A DNA stretch of 64,000 nucleotides from Delphinapterus leucas (GCF_002288925.2 NW_022098062.1:9346605-9410604), one strand, 5' to 3'; counted from the first letter of the stretch, positions 1-11,410 are shown. Notes: generated by a model from the sequence alone, not told the origin. Translations and numbers: made by a program.

Positions 1-928
1 CAGGGTATCTGTGGGCCCTCCAGTCAAGTGCTAATCCACCTAGGATGGCACCAGCCTCCGGGGCTGGTAGTACCAGGAACCACTTGCCTAGTCTTTGCCT
101 GAAGGGGCAGGATAAAAATTGCCAGGATTCAGGGGAGGTGCAGTCCAACCCAGGAATTACAGGGAGAAACCGGGCCTCAGGGCTTTGGGCTATGTCCTCA
201 ACCCCAGCTAGAGGGTGCACACAGCCCCCTTAGCATGTTGTAAAGCAGGCTCTGACAAGCCAGACTTGACACTCTGCTACACTGTCACTCAGGGGACCCC
301 AGCCCTTACCACACCCAGCTTTACCCACCACAGCCAGCTCTCTGCTTCCCCACAGCCCCTGAGCGGCCAAGGGGGCCCCGAAGACAGTGAGGCCTGCACA
401 TATAGCCAGTGCCACAGCAGCCTCTGCTGGCCACCCTCGCCTCCCACACCCGACCTCGGGATGAAAAGAAGGCAGCAGCCCCTCAGATCCAGGCCCACTG
501 TGAGTTCCAATCATGGACCTGGGAGAGGCCTGGTTTACCCCTGCTGTCTCGGCATAATTATCAAGAGCACACACACCATTCACTCAAAAAGTGTCCTGGT
601 TTGGAGGATAAACTAATCACAACCAAGTTCAGGGTCCCAGAGAGCCCGGGGAGAAGGTGGAAAAACTCCAAGAACGGAGACAAGCAATCTTCTCTCCACC
701 CCCACCCAGAGTTACTCTCTTCTAGGCAACACAGGAGGAAGCTCAGAGTCCCTGCCCTGGGCCAGAGCAGACGTGTCTTGACAGTGCTGCCTGGGGAGAG
801 AGGGAAAGTAGCTCCTTCCCACTGGAGGAAATACTAGACAGGAACCCAAAGGAACCCAAAGAAGATAGAAGAAAACTCAGCAAAAGGGTAGGAAGCCTGA
901 GGGAGTAAAGTGCTATCTCTACATGTGT

Positions 929-941
929 CCAGCAGGTGGCA
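929..941 (+). promoter_or_regulatory. Candidate CTCF-binding motif
   Basis: The 13-mer CCAGCAGGTGGCA matches every position of the usual CTCF core (CCASYAGRKGGCR). It lies in otherwise unique sequence. Occupancy cannot be judged from sequence. A second core of opposite orientation is at 11397-11410, so the two point toward each other across the candidate gene at 6.2-9.4 kb. Confidence 0.45.
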
Positions 942-1129
942 ACACAGAGCAGTCTGCATCCACCCATCCCCGTGGCAGCAGGGAAGCCCTATCCAGCTGG
1001 TTGCCTTGTCTGGCTCTGGCGTGTGGCCTCTGTCCTTCTGCAAAGCCTCTCCCTCCCCTTCACTAGACTCTACACCCGCTTTTCCCCAGCTGACTCCCTA
1101 GCCTGAACCGCAAAAATCAACAAATTAAC

Positions 1130-1158
1130 ACACTACGCGCACGCGTGCGCACACCCCA
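1130..1158. repeat. Alternating CG/CA tract
   Basis: Short run of alternating purine and pyrimidine (ACGCGCACGCGTGCGCACAC), the type of sequence that can adopt Z-DNA. A similar tract occurs near 5038-5055. Confidence 0.5.
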
Positions 1159-2680
1159 CCCTTTAGAGGAAGAAGAGAATTCAGAGCCCAAACTAGGGGC
1201 TGCGGGACTCCTGGATCCCTTCGTCTCGTGCTGCTGCCTGGTTGATGCAAGGATCTTAGGGGACCCCTTCTACCAAATGGGTAGAGATACCTGAGAACAG
1301 AGGTATAGAGACCACTATGTTTCTTTGTGGGATGGGAATGGAGTCATAGAAATCGGGGAATTTCTATACGTTCTGTCATTTGGAGAAGTTAATGCAAATT
1401 GGCTGCAAAGTAATACACAAATGCACAGGACCTACATCAGGAACCAACAGTGGTGGCATTATGGGGACTCAGACAGCAGTAACTACTCCACAGAGCCTTG
1501 TGAGGCTAGTGGGAAGAGAAACCGACTGGTGCACAGGGGTTTTCCTGCACTGCCTTCCCACTCCTGGGTACCCCCCACCATCCCCCGCCCCCACCATGAA
1601 GCACATGGCCAGACCCTGGTGGAGGCAGAGGACGGTGTGTCCTGCACTGAAGTGGCTCATGGTCTGGTTGGTTGGCCCTTGGGCCTCAGTCCCACACCTC
1701 CACCATTTCCCCTCCAGCCTAAGACTCTCCCAGCACGTAGCTGAGGCCAAACTGGGATTTTTATCCCCCTTTTCCCCATGCAGGAGAGGATTATTGTGAA
1801 AAGGAAAAAGAAGAATCACAAAATCCTTACAAAGATTTCAAAATATGCCCTACCTCCACTTGCACATCGCTTGCTGAGTTCTGGAAGTTCACATTTGCCT
1901 GGGTCTCACCTGCAATGGAACCTCAACCTAGCATTTAGTTGAATTCAGCAAATATTTACTGTGTCTCCTATAGGGCAGGCTTCGTGTTAGATGCTGGAGA
2001 CTGTGGTCTCCGCCTTTAGTAAGCTCTAAGTCAGGCCAGGGGAGCAAAACCACATTCACTGTAATATAAAGAGATTTATACTACAGGCAGGTATGAACAA
2101 GTATTATGGGAGCGAGCCCAAAGAGGAGGCATTTCATTCTGCCAATCTGCCTGTAGCGAGGAAGCCAGGGAAAACTCCACAAAGGAAATGACATCTGAGC
2201 TGGGCCCTGAAGGTTCTGCTAGGGGAAGGAGGAACAGGGCAGAAGCAGCAGCCTGAAAAAGCAGAGAGGCCTGAACCAGTGGCATCTGACCAAGGGGAGT
2301 GAGAAGTCCAGAGAGTCCACAGGGAAGGGGCCCACAGGTCAGGGCACAAGGGACCTTGACAGAACGCTGAGGATACTGGACACAACCTGCAGGCAAGGGT
2401 TTCGTCCTGTCGGCCTCCCACGTGGCCCTGGAGGACGTTCCTGTCCTCGGTCTCCCCTGCCGACACTGGGATAACCATGCTTCCCACACCCTGTTCCCAC
2501 AAAAGCCACGGACTCTCTGTCGCTGGGCCTGGGTTGGCTGGCAGAACCACTCCATGAATATCTGACAGGATGTCCATGTGCTAATTAGGCATTTACCTCA
2601 TGCTGCAGACATGACAATCAGTTAGCCCAGCCCAGAGCACCCACTGTGGTCCGTTCTTACCCAGAGCAACCCCTCAAGAC

Positions 2681-2705
2681 TCATTCATTCATTCATTCAT
2701 TCATT
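2681..2705. repeat. (ATTC)n microsatellite
   Basis: Six uninterrupted copies of a CATT/ATTC tetranucleotide, directly upstream of a MIR-like fragment. Confidence 0.85.
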
Positions 2706-2734
2706 TGGACAGAGAGCATAGGCTTTGGTAGCTC

Positions 2735-2860
2735 TGTGGTCTTTAGCCTTAGTTTCCTCATCTGCGAAATGGAAATATTAGCGTCAAATTTATTGGGTTT
2801 TTATGAGATTAATATATAGAGAGGCCTGGCCCACAGTAGCCTAAATAAATGAAAGCTATT
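2735..2860. repeat. MIR SINE fragment
   Basis: Carries the typical MIR body: a 'tagtttcctcatctg.aaatgg' block followed by a 'gcctggcccacagtag' block and 'aataaatg'. Heavily diverged, as expected of this old mammalian SINE. Confidence 0.6.
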
Positions 2861-5800
2861 ATTAGTTCTGAGGTGTAACGCCTCGGCCTACAAGCTGGAG
2901 ATTTGAAAGTGAATAAGAGACCTGAATAAGAAAATAATAATCAGAAAATGAGTAAGAGTCCTGGCCATAGGAGCTTACAACCCACAAAACAGCATGCTGA
3001 ATGGTGGGTACAAAGTGCCATGGAAACTCAGAGAAAGGCTGAATAGGCGAGCAGACTCTACCCTGGGAGAAGTAGAACGAGTCTGCATTCTGAGTTTCGA
3101 AGCAGAACTGGGAAGACAGGCCCTTCCAGCCCCTGCCCCATAACCTGGGGGTCCCCCAGCACCTCCGGTGGTTGCTTGAGTTTGCCTTTGTCAACACTTT
3201 CTCTTTAGTCCACATCAAAAGACTCCCCAGAAGACTCAGAAGTTAACTCCTCTCCAGCATGAGGCCATGTTGGCTGGGCTAGTCTGAGCGTCAGGAGAAG
3301 AAATGGGCCCCAATAACCCTCATTCCAGCCTCCTCTCCTGCACCAAGCAAAACCAGGACAAGGACCACCATCCTACCACTTTGCATGCTGAGAAAGTGTA
3401 GCAGAACAAGAAAGTGGGATTTCTCTTGGAGACTGAAGGTAACCACATTGAGTGCAAACACCAACGGCATACGTGGAGATGGGGGCAACACGGCCCCGCC
3501 CCCTCTCATAATACGTGTAAAGGAGCTGTGGGAACTGCTGACAGTCGTGAGCTCAGTGGTAATCAACGGTGGGATGTGGCCGCCGTGAAAGCTAATTCGG
3601 TCTTCAACACACGGATTGCAATGTAACGCTGATGACACTGATTATCAAATAACACTGATTACAATATAACCCGATCTACATGGAGGGAAGTGACAGTCCT
3701 ACTGTACTCTGATCAGAATACCCTGAGCCTCAGGACTCACACCAGCTGCTGTACTTTAAAACAGACGGCAACAAACTGGAGTGAGTTCAGAGAAGAAAAT
3801 ATGGGACTCAAAATCATCCATTATAAGGATGGTCGAAGGAACTGGAAAAGAGTCAGATAGGCCCAGCAGCTTTCTTCTAATGTCAACGTAACTGTGACAT
3901 TACTTCCTAATCACACAGGAGGTGCCACATTAAGGGGGAAAGAGTCTTACTGTCAGCCACTCCAGCACGATGAATCCCAGAGATTGTTCCCTGGGTCCCT
4001 GCCTCACGTTCATGTGGTACAGCCCAACCCACACAGTGCCTGCAGGACGACAGTGTTCAGGAATAGTTCCTCTAACCCATTCGGTTTCCCCTGATCTTTA
4101 TTTATGACTCTGGGACCCACCTTGAGACCACCCTTCAAGGTTAACTTGAACAGGCCTCCAGACCCCTTCAGCTGACCCCCTTGATCCTCTCCTACAGTCC
4201 TTTATCCTTTTCCTCCCACCTCTTCCTCTCCTGTCAGCCTCTAGCTGGGCTGTCATGCTTGGTTCTGCTGCTGGATTGGGTGTGGAGGGGAGGGAAGAGG
4301 CCCTATGTGAAGTATCTATAAATACAATTAAACTCTCTATGTATGAAGATTAATTTCCTACTACCTGATTATGCACAGATCGACTTGCTTCCTTTCTTAT
4401 ACAAGTTTCAATACATAGCTCTCCTCCTATTACCTTAACCTTATGGCTCCTGGGAGGGAAGCAGGTAGGGCATGGGAAGAAAAATGTGTCCCAACACATC
4501 TAAAGTGTTGTCAGGTAGAGAAGGGTTATTAGTCTGTTTTTGCAAGCCCCAAGATGAATAACTCAAATGGTGAAGCCACAGGAAATACAACTGAAAGGAG
4601 CTGGAGTTGCCCAAGAATGGAATACATTCTGTCCCAGGAGGTGGTGAGAGGACACAAAGTGTTTAAACATGGGTGTGAGTGGCTCTTCCCAGAAATACGA
4701 TTTGCCTTTGAACTCCAGCACTGGAGTGGGTGTGAGGATTAGAGTTCTTTATGACACTTTCTAACTCTGATTCTAGGATTAAGATAATTAGCACTGCATC
4801 TCCATGGGACCAGAAGTTGGGACAGCAGTTGAGCTAATAAGTTGACGGAAAGTACTTTTAAATTAATTGGTGTGGGGAAAGTGTAGTGTAGAGAAGTCCT
4901 TTAAGGTATCTTCCAACTCTGAGATTCCTATTTTGTGATTACAGGTTGTGAAAGAGTGTCAGCCACTGGCAAATCTATACAGCTGACAAGACGCCAGTCA
5001 GCCTTCTGTCTCAAGACGACAGCTGGTGTGTGGGCGTATGTGTGCACGCGCACACTGGGTGGAGATGGGGGCGGGAAAGGACAGGCATCGGAAGGGCCAG
5101 AGCTTGGGCTCACACAGCTCACACACACAGCGGAGATCCAGAGATGGAATTGAGGCTGGCGGCAGACACAAGGCCTGAGCAGGCCCATGCCCACCCCCTC
5201 CCGAGCTGCAGCCACAGCGTCTGTTGTTGGGGCACAGCGGCCTCTGCCTCCTCTAAGTCACAGCACTCTAAGCCATGAGAGCTCAGAACCAACCAACATG
5301 CCAAAGCACAGGCACTCAGGAGCGGGACAGAGGACAGGGCCGGGCAGAGAAGCTAGTGCCAACGTGGCCCAGAAAGACAATGCGCCGAAGCGCCCACCTG
5401 CAGCCCCTCTGTGGGCTCTGTGACTGTGGGTGAATATCCAGTCACCCCTCTCCCACGACTGCCACCCACTCCCCTACCTGTCCTCAAAGCTCCTGCTCTC
5501 TGCTCTGTCCTCCAATGCAGGGTTGACAAGAAGAGGACACAGGACACTTCCTGTCTTGGGTACTACTCTGGCTCAGGGCTCACCCGGACCTTGATGGTTC
5601 GCGGGCAGTCCTCCCACAGAGTTCTCATTACCTGCTCCCCACTGTAACTGCAGCCTCTCAGTATCAACCAGAGGTTAAATGGCCCTTTGGAAGCCCCTTT
5701 CTCCATCCTAAGGACACCACATACCCTACCCTGCCTTGTCCATCTTACACTGGCCGGTCAAAAATGTTCATTATTCACCAGTCAAAAAGGTGCTTCTAAA

Positions 5801-6229
5801 AGGGCAGCAGCACCCCCTCTCCCAATCTGCCACCCTTGAAACTCAAATGCTGTGTCTGTGTGACCAATGCAGAGACCAACTTCCTCTCTCTCTGAGGAAC
5901 TGGAGGGGCTTCCACAGGTCCCGAGGGGTGTATCCTTCCTCGCAGCTTCAGAAGTAGGGAGGAAACAAAATCCATGACTCTAATCCTCCTGCGCTCCTAG
6001 ACTACTCTTTCCTCTGCCCCTTAGGAAACACAGACACCACAGCAAATGCGCCAAGCCCTGGAGCAGGGTAGCCGCCTATCTGGAGCTCCGCCCACCTTCC
6101 AGTGAGTCCGCCACTACCCATCCTCCTTGTAAGCCACCCCTCCGCCAGCCAGCACTACTCTCAAAGCCAAAAAATACCCAAAAAACAAAAAGATAGCTGA
6201 AATGCTCATTGAGAAGAACTGCTTTTGAA

Positions 6230-6358
6230 ATGCCATATGGCCTTACCTACAGAGAAAGCCCCCCACCAGTTCTTACTGATCCAACCACAAATAAACTAAA
6301 TCTGGGTCCTGTCTGGACATACCATCAGCAGCAGTGGCCCACTTCTCCCCTTAGTCGG
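6230..6358 (+). CDS. Unknown gene, coding exon 1
   Basis: Codons 1-43, starting MPYGLTYRESPPPVLTDPTT and ending in SPLSR. An in-frame stop at 6194 precedes the ATG, and a tiny out-of-frame upstream ORF (6202-6228) ends just before it. Donor is CGG|GTAATG, phase 0. Without splicing the frame would run into a stop at 6440. An alternative donor at 6366 (GTGAGG) would open a different frame in exon 2 but does not fit the downstream phases. Confidence 0.55.
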
Positions 6359-9300
6359 GTAATGGGTGAGGGAAGGCTGCCTGGAGGTAGATGGGGAAGA
6401 ATCACTGGACTAGGCCAATCACGACTCCTCCCCCTGCTCTAGACACCCCCTCTCCTGGGGACAGAAGACCCCACCCACTTCAATACCCTTCTTCAAATGG
6501 CACAGCCCTCAATCCCACCCAGCAAGAGATGCTGGCTCACCAAACCCAGCCAAGAAAAAGCCATCCTGCTGTTCAGGTAAAGTCAAGAGTGCGGTAAGAG
6601 TGGAGTCAACAGGGGCACATGCCACTGCTGCAGCAGGCACCACTCGAAATATCTTAATAATACCATTTTAAGAGAAGATACTAATATTTTATTAAGCACC
6701 TACTACATGCCAGGCACTATGCTACTTTATTTCAAATCCTCTCAAATAAGGAAATTATGGCTCAGATAATTTTTTTTTTTTTTTGGTGGTACGCGGGCCT
6801 CTCACTGTTGTGGCCTCTCCCACTGCGGAGCACAGGCTCCGGATGCGCAGGCTCAGCGGCCATGGCTCATGGGCCCAGCCGCTCCGCAGCATGTGGGATC
6901 TTCCCGGACTGGGGCACGAACCCACGTCCCCTGCATCGGCAGGCGGACTCTCAACCACTGCGCCACCAGGGAAGCCCATGGCTCAGAGAATTTAAGTAAC
7001 TTGCTAGATGGTAGCACCTGCCTAGTTTGTTGACCTCTCTAGGAGGCTGGTTCCCACCAACTTCCACTATTAATGAGGGGAAGATAAGAAGGACCCCTCT
7101 GAACAAAGAGGTGGAAGTGAACTTCCCGTGATGGGCAAGCAGCAGTAGGGGATTGCTTTGCAGGAGTCAGAAGCCCAGGAGGAAATAGCCCCAGGAGATG
7201 GTAAATACTGCCTGGAGCCCCTTCCCAAGGCTCCACTCCAGACACAACATCTAGGCTACTTCGGCCAGCCCAGCAAGTTTCCATGGATTCACTTCAGTAC
7301 AACTTATGAAGAATGTTACAAGCCCTGACCTTACCATGGAGAGAAACCCTCCCATTCAGGTGAGACTTAGCCTGGAGGGGTGCAGGGTAATAGGGAATAG
7401 AGGAGTGGCACTCTGCATAAAGCAGAAACTGACCCCTCTGTTCCCAACCTACCCAATTCCCCCTACCCAAGGGCACTCCCGTCCCCGAGGCGGATCCCAG
7501 GCTTGGGAACCACCAACCCAGGAGAACACAATAAGCAGCAAGTACCCCAGCCCTCTCCCTTCAAGAGCCTTGCAGGCAATATTTGGCTCCATGGTTAGCC
7601 AGGACCCCTCTGGGAGGGCACCATACCCACTACCCCAACCCAGCCTATGTTCCTCCTTCCTGTTTGGGCTGGACAAGCGGGCAGCCCTGCAGTCCAGGCT
7701 TTCAAAGCTCAGGTGATCCAAAAGGGGCTGGGAGGCCACTCTGGGATTCCGCACTAATGACTCTCTATTTCTGGTCTTGGGGAGACAACTCTGAAGGTCA
7801 GAGGTGTAGAGGAGGCAATGCGGATATATTTGGGATCTGCTATTCCCATTATAAAAGGCTCAGTCGAGTTGAGCCGGCTGTGCAGGAGGTCCAGCCTGCT
7901 GGGGTCCAGATTCCCACCTTTCATCTCATGCCTCTCCCACACAGAGGACACCCTCTGCACACTTTCTCACTCCCCTTAGGTGACTACTACATGACCACCA
8001 CTCATCAGATTTCCTTCCAGAACCCTCCTCTTGGTCAGTTGATGTTCCCAGTTCACGTTCAGGGCAGAAAAATTGCACTAATAATGCATCCAGTCTACAC
8101 GGAGTATATCAACCAGTATCAGAGTGACTTCCAAGCCCCAGGATGGAATCAAGTCCTCAAACTTGACCGAGACAAGAGCAGCCAGGGGATCAAGAGAGTA
8201 ACCAGAACTGTGGGCAACCTACTGTAAGTTTGCTGTGGGGGAAGGGCCAGAGGAGGGCTCTATTTCCCAAGACAAAGGTAATAACTTCAGACTGTCTTCT
8301 GTCCAACTGAGAGACAAAGCTGGAGAAGGCAACAGAGCAAAGGACTAATTGTTTGACAATCTTGGATCTCCATCTAGTTCAGACTAACTTAGTCCTCTCA
8401 TCTCACATACGTTTTGAGCAAGGACAAACTGCATGCTGTTCATAACGGGGCGGGGGGGGGCGGGGGTCAGCTCTTGCCCTACGCATCCTGGGAGACGTGA
8501 ACTCTAACTGCAAGCCAGGAGGTAGAGTAGCCAGGCTTATCCAGTACCCATGAAACTATAGAGAATCAGACATCCCACTTGCCCAACCTTGTCTTAGCTT
8601 CTCCCCTATTAAAGCCTGCTTCCTTGGGGCTCGGAATGGCCCTCTACATACCTCTAACTCATCCGTGAACATTAGAAGGCCCAGCTCCAACCCAAAGTCA
8701 GTAATATGTGCACAGTGTACACAAGTGTTACAGAAACAGCCATCCTATTCCAAGGTGGTAGATGAAAAGATAATCCTCACCCCGAAGTGACCAGGAACAC
8801 TAACCTAGCAATGAAACAGTTCCTCTCCCTGCCCCCTCAGCAAACACACGTCCAAGCTCCTGTTTCCCAAGACCACATTTCCTAAGCTGTAGCCTCAAGC
8901 TGCCTAACAGTGTGATTTAGAAAGTGTCTCCATTGCCCTATCCTTCAGCTGCAGGTGTCACATCCTCTCTGCCGGGTCTTAGTATGATAACCGGGGAGTG
9001 TGAAAAGAAACGGAGATAAAATAAATTAAATTTTTGTTTTCAGAGAAGAAATAAATTTTCATTTGAAATTACCTGAAAATACACTGTACAGTTTAGGCAG
9101 GCACACAAATGACAGGCAAAGGAAGCATGCAGAGGCCCGGTGCCCTTCTATTTGGCATCCCTGGACTGGTTCATAGGTATGGATTCTGACCTATAGAAAT
9201 ACTTTTACCCCACGCAGCAACTACATCCAGACCGTGTGGAAGGTCACCGCTCCTGGCTGGCAGACCACTACGCATCAACATCAGAAGCCGAGCTGGCCGA

Positions 9301-9359
9301 AGCAGGAGATGCCTTCCTGGGCGGGAAGAGTGCTGCCAAGTCTGATAGAGACACAGTGA
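6230..9359 (+). CDS. Predicted five-exon gene, unknown protein of 256 aa
   Basis: I do not recognise this gene. Five plus-strand exons can be read: 6230-6358, 6443-6576, 7472-7593, 7980-8223, 9218-9359. Introns are 84, 895, 386 and 994 bp. Donors are GTAATG, GTAAAG, GTTAGC and GTAAGT; acceptors end TAG, AAG, TAG and CAG. Phases are 0, 2, 1, 2 and fit at every join; the sum is 771 nt, 256 codons plus TGA. The first ATG after an in-frame TAG (6194) is at 6230. The protein is rich in Pro, Trp, Gln and Thr, with no signal peptide or membrane segment. Motif TTTHQ occurs at residues 134-138 and 226-230, and APGW at 181-184 and 221-224. Short repeated motifs of this kind occur in some sperm or axonemal proteins, but that is only an impression. 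From memory, an uncharacterised mouse testis transcript (4931429L15Rik) maps near Bud13; I cannot verify a match. Weak points: the GTTAGC donor and the 84-bp intron. Confidence 0.6.
6443..6576 (+). CDS. Unknown gene, coding exon 2
   Basis: Follows a pyrimidine-rich acceptor (CTCCTCCCCCTGCTCTAG) and ends at CAG|GTAAAG, phase 2. In the chosen frame it includes TPPLLGTEDPTHFNTLLQ. All three frames are open here, so the frame is fixed only by compatibility with exons 1 and 3. Confidence 0.5.
6771..6977 (-). mobile_element. CHR-type SINE, short form
   Basis: Complete short-form cetacean SINE in reverse orientation, poly-T on the left and 'gggaagcc' on the right. It interrupts an old MIR fragment and is bracketed by a direct repeat: ATGGCTCAGATAATTT at 6757 and ATGGCTCAGAGAATTT at 6978. 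It lies in intron 2 of the predicted gene. Confidence 0.93.
7472..7593 (+). CDS. Unknown gene, coding exon 3
   Basis: Acceptor follows a long pyrimidine tract ending CCCAAG; donor is CATG|GTTAGC, phase 1. The frame includes GLGTTNPGEHNKQQVPQPSP and ends NIWLH. This is the least certain exon because the donor is weak, but it is the only segment I found that turns the phase-2 end of exon 2 into the phase-1 start needed by exon 4. Confidence 0.45.
7980..8223 (+). CDS. Unknown gene, coding exon 4
   Basis: The strongest exon. A pyrimidine-rich acceptor (CTCACTCCCCTTAG) and consensus donor CT|GTAAGT enclose 244 nt, with only one usable frame (the other two stop almost at once). The peptide includes GDYYMTTTHQISFQNPPLGQ and later DFQAPGWNQVLKLDRDKSSQ. 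It has a mixed polar and aromatic composition and no low complexity. Confidence 0.65.
8448..8466. repeat. G-run, G-quadruplex-prone
   Basis: Runs of 4, 9 and 5 guanines separated by single C bases, inside intron 4 of the predicted gene. Confidence 0.5.
9218..9359 (+). CDS. Unknown gene, last coding exon
   Basis: Follows acceptor CACGCAG. In the phase carried over from exon 4 it reads LNYIQTVWKVTAPGWQTTTH onward and stops at TGA 9357-9359. It repeats the APGW and TTTHQ motifs of exon 4, which supports joining them. A second frame is also open here, so the C-terminus needs transcript evidence. Confidence 0.5.
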
Positions 9360-9624
9360 CCAGGGTGAAGTGCCTGAGCTCTCTGCCAAAGGGGGTCACA
9401 TAAAGATCCTAGCTACCCCTCATCCCAAGAGGGGGCGCAGAGAACAAGAAAAAAAGTTTACTCGGCCAGGATACCCCAACGCCACTTTTCTTGGGAAATC
9501 CAGAAATTTGGCCCTCCCAAATCTGCAGCCACTTACAGACTGATCTCTCCCTGACCACAGAGGTGAGGTATGTATGCAGTTAACACATGCTTGACACATG
9601 GTAAGTACTTAACAAAAGATAGCC

Positions 9625-9630
9625 ATTAAA
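9625..9630 (+). terminator. Possible polyadenylation signal (ATTAAA)
   Basis: ATTAAA lies 266 nt after the predicted stop of the unknown gene and is followed by a T-rich stretch. It is a common variant signal; support is positional only. Confidence 0.3.
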
Positions 9631-9639
9631 ATCATCAGC

Positions 9640-11390
9640 ATTATTTTATTATCATTATTTCCCCAGACATGCATTCCTCTCTTCCCAGATATCTTATCTG
9701 CTACCTCCCCAATCCCTGGAAGAAAGGGTCAAGGCTAAGTACCCCTCTAGTACATTCAGGGTCTTCACAGCCAAGCTCCAAGCTGAAACCGCCAGCAAGC
9801 AATTCTTCCAGGACTGTGGAACTCAGCCCCGAGTATGCCGTGGAGACGCTCATCACAGAGGCTATGAGAAGGCCCTGGTAAGTACTCCTTCCTGTGGGTA
9901 GGAGACCACCCCCTGGACTCTCCCTTCGCCTCTTACCTGGCTATCAGGGTGAGGATGGATGGGGGGAGAACAGCAGAGAGAGGAGTCTGATGTTTAAATC
10001 CTGGCTCTTTTCTCTTGCACACAGCGATTCTGAGCAAGTTACCCTCTCTTGCCAAAAGAAAAAGAAAACAGGCCCTGCTTACTAAGCACTAGACATTGTT
10101 TTACCTGTGACTCCTTGTCATTCCTGAGCTGACAGAGGGTGCTGAACGTAACACGCAGGAAGAGGAAGACTGATTCCTTTTTCAGCTGACTGCTCTCTGA
10201 CCCCTCCCAAGGGTAGGGGTTCACAGGCACCAACTGAGAATCAAACTACCACCAGGACCTCCTACATGCCCTTGTTTTCTGAAAGGGTGACCCTGTGTAA
10301 GCCCAAGGTCAACAGCATCGAATGTGAGGCAAACACACTTTCTCTACTGAGCAGAGGAAAATATTCAGGTACAAAGGAGAGACTGAGTCATTACCAGATA
10401 CAGTAATGTTGTCTGCATATGGCAAAAAAGGCCAGCGTCCTGGGGGAATCATGACTCGGCTGCAGCCTGGCCCTATAATCTCTCTACCTACTTTTACAGG
10501 CCAGTCCAGCTGCCTGAAAGCCAGTTCCAGAAGTATTTATGCCAAAAACAGGACTCAAAACTAAAAATAAAAACGAAACCGGAAGAAAGAAACTGCCCAA
10601 ATAACCTTTGCAAAAATGCGCAGTTCAGGACACACATTTCTTAACAAACTCAAACTTAAAACGCAGGCCTCAAGATAGCTACCTCACAGCCTCGACTCCG
10701 CCTTCTCACTGGGATTCCCCAGGCACATCCTAACCCTAGTCCAGCTCTTTGACTAGGGTGAGTAACCTCTTTAGAAAGGAACGACGCTCTCTGTGTCCTA
10801 GGTCAGTGTGTTCCAAGATACCTGAGGAAAAAAGAGATCAGAGTATTGCCCTCTTGCTAATGAACCAATGGCAAAGCATTAAGGCTTCTCAAATCAGTAA
10901 AATCAATTAATTACATTCTATTTGAGCTACAGCGTCTGCTCACTGCTGTTTTTTGCCCTTTATATTTTTTGAGATATAATTCACATACCATAAAATGTTC
11001 TCTTTTAAAGTGTACAATTCAGTAGTTTTTAGTATTGCTCACTGCTCCTTAAGTCTAAACTTCAGGCTGAAGAAGGCATAGGAAAGGAAGAAGAACAAGA
11101 GGGTCTGAATATGATTTAAAAATTAAAAAAAAAAAGTCTTCCATGTAGAGAAAGGTTTCCAAAGCCCAAGTAAGGGAGATTCTGGTCAAAACCTAAATAC
11201 TACGTTTCTCTCTTGAAAATCTTTACCATATTGAAAATAGGATTATGTTTCTGGATCTAAGGTAGGGATAAGAAGTGGAAGAATATGCAACTGAATTTAG
11301 CCACCTATACCTTTGAAAGATTCTAGGTCTTATTATTTTGGAGAATGTGCATGGACCCAGCGCCCTGCTTCCCCAGTCCAGAAAAGATGT
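9640..11390. other. Intergenic, no supported gene
   Basis: Mostly unique sequence. A short exon-like segment near 9780-9878 (acceptor TTCACAG, donor CTG|GTAAGT) has two open frames but no partner exon. Near 9960-10040 there is a weak MIR fragment, and 10960-11050 resembles an old L1 3' end. Confidence 0.5.
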
Positions 11391-11396
11391 ATCACA

Positions 11397-11410
11397 CTGC
11401 CCTCTAGTAG
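11397..11410 (-). promoter_or_regulatory. Candidate CTCF-binding motif
   Basis: Read on the minus strand, CTACTAGAGGGCAG matches 13 of 14 positions of the CTCF core. It faces the plus-strand core at 929. Confidence 0.45.

Larger units (their letters stand above)
1..6190. other. Intergenic, mostly unique sequence
   Basis: I find no exon here that can be supported by splice signals plus a conserved frame. Open frames up to about 140 codons occur (for example near 409-837 and 1325-1799), but they overlap on several frames and look like chance in GC-rich DNA. Landmarks are an alternating purine-pyrimidine tract near 1130-1158, an ATTC microsatellite near 2681-2705, a degraded MIR near 2735-2860, and a second GT/GC-rich alternating tract near 5025-5058. 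Confidence 0.6.

Noticed and set aside
409..837. 142-codon open frame on the plus strand
   Set aside because: Overlaps other open frames on both strands, has no splice or family support, and its composition looks random.
1325..1819. Overlapping open frames of 116-139 codons on both strands
   Set aside because: Three mutually overlapping frames in GC-rich sequence; none resembles a known domain.
7583..8227. A single 214-codon open frame
   Set aside because: It is real only in its last part: it reads through a clear acceptor at 7978-7979 and runs into the stop formed at the GTAAGT donor. I interpret the end as exon 4 of the spliced gene.
9171..9389. Minus-strand 72-codon frame
   Set aside because: Antisense shadow of predicted exon 5, without splice or family support.
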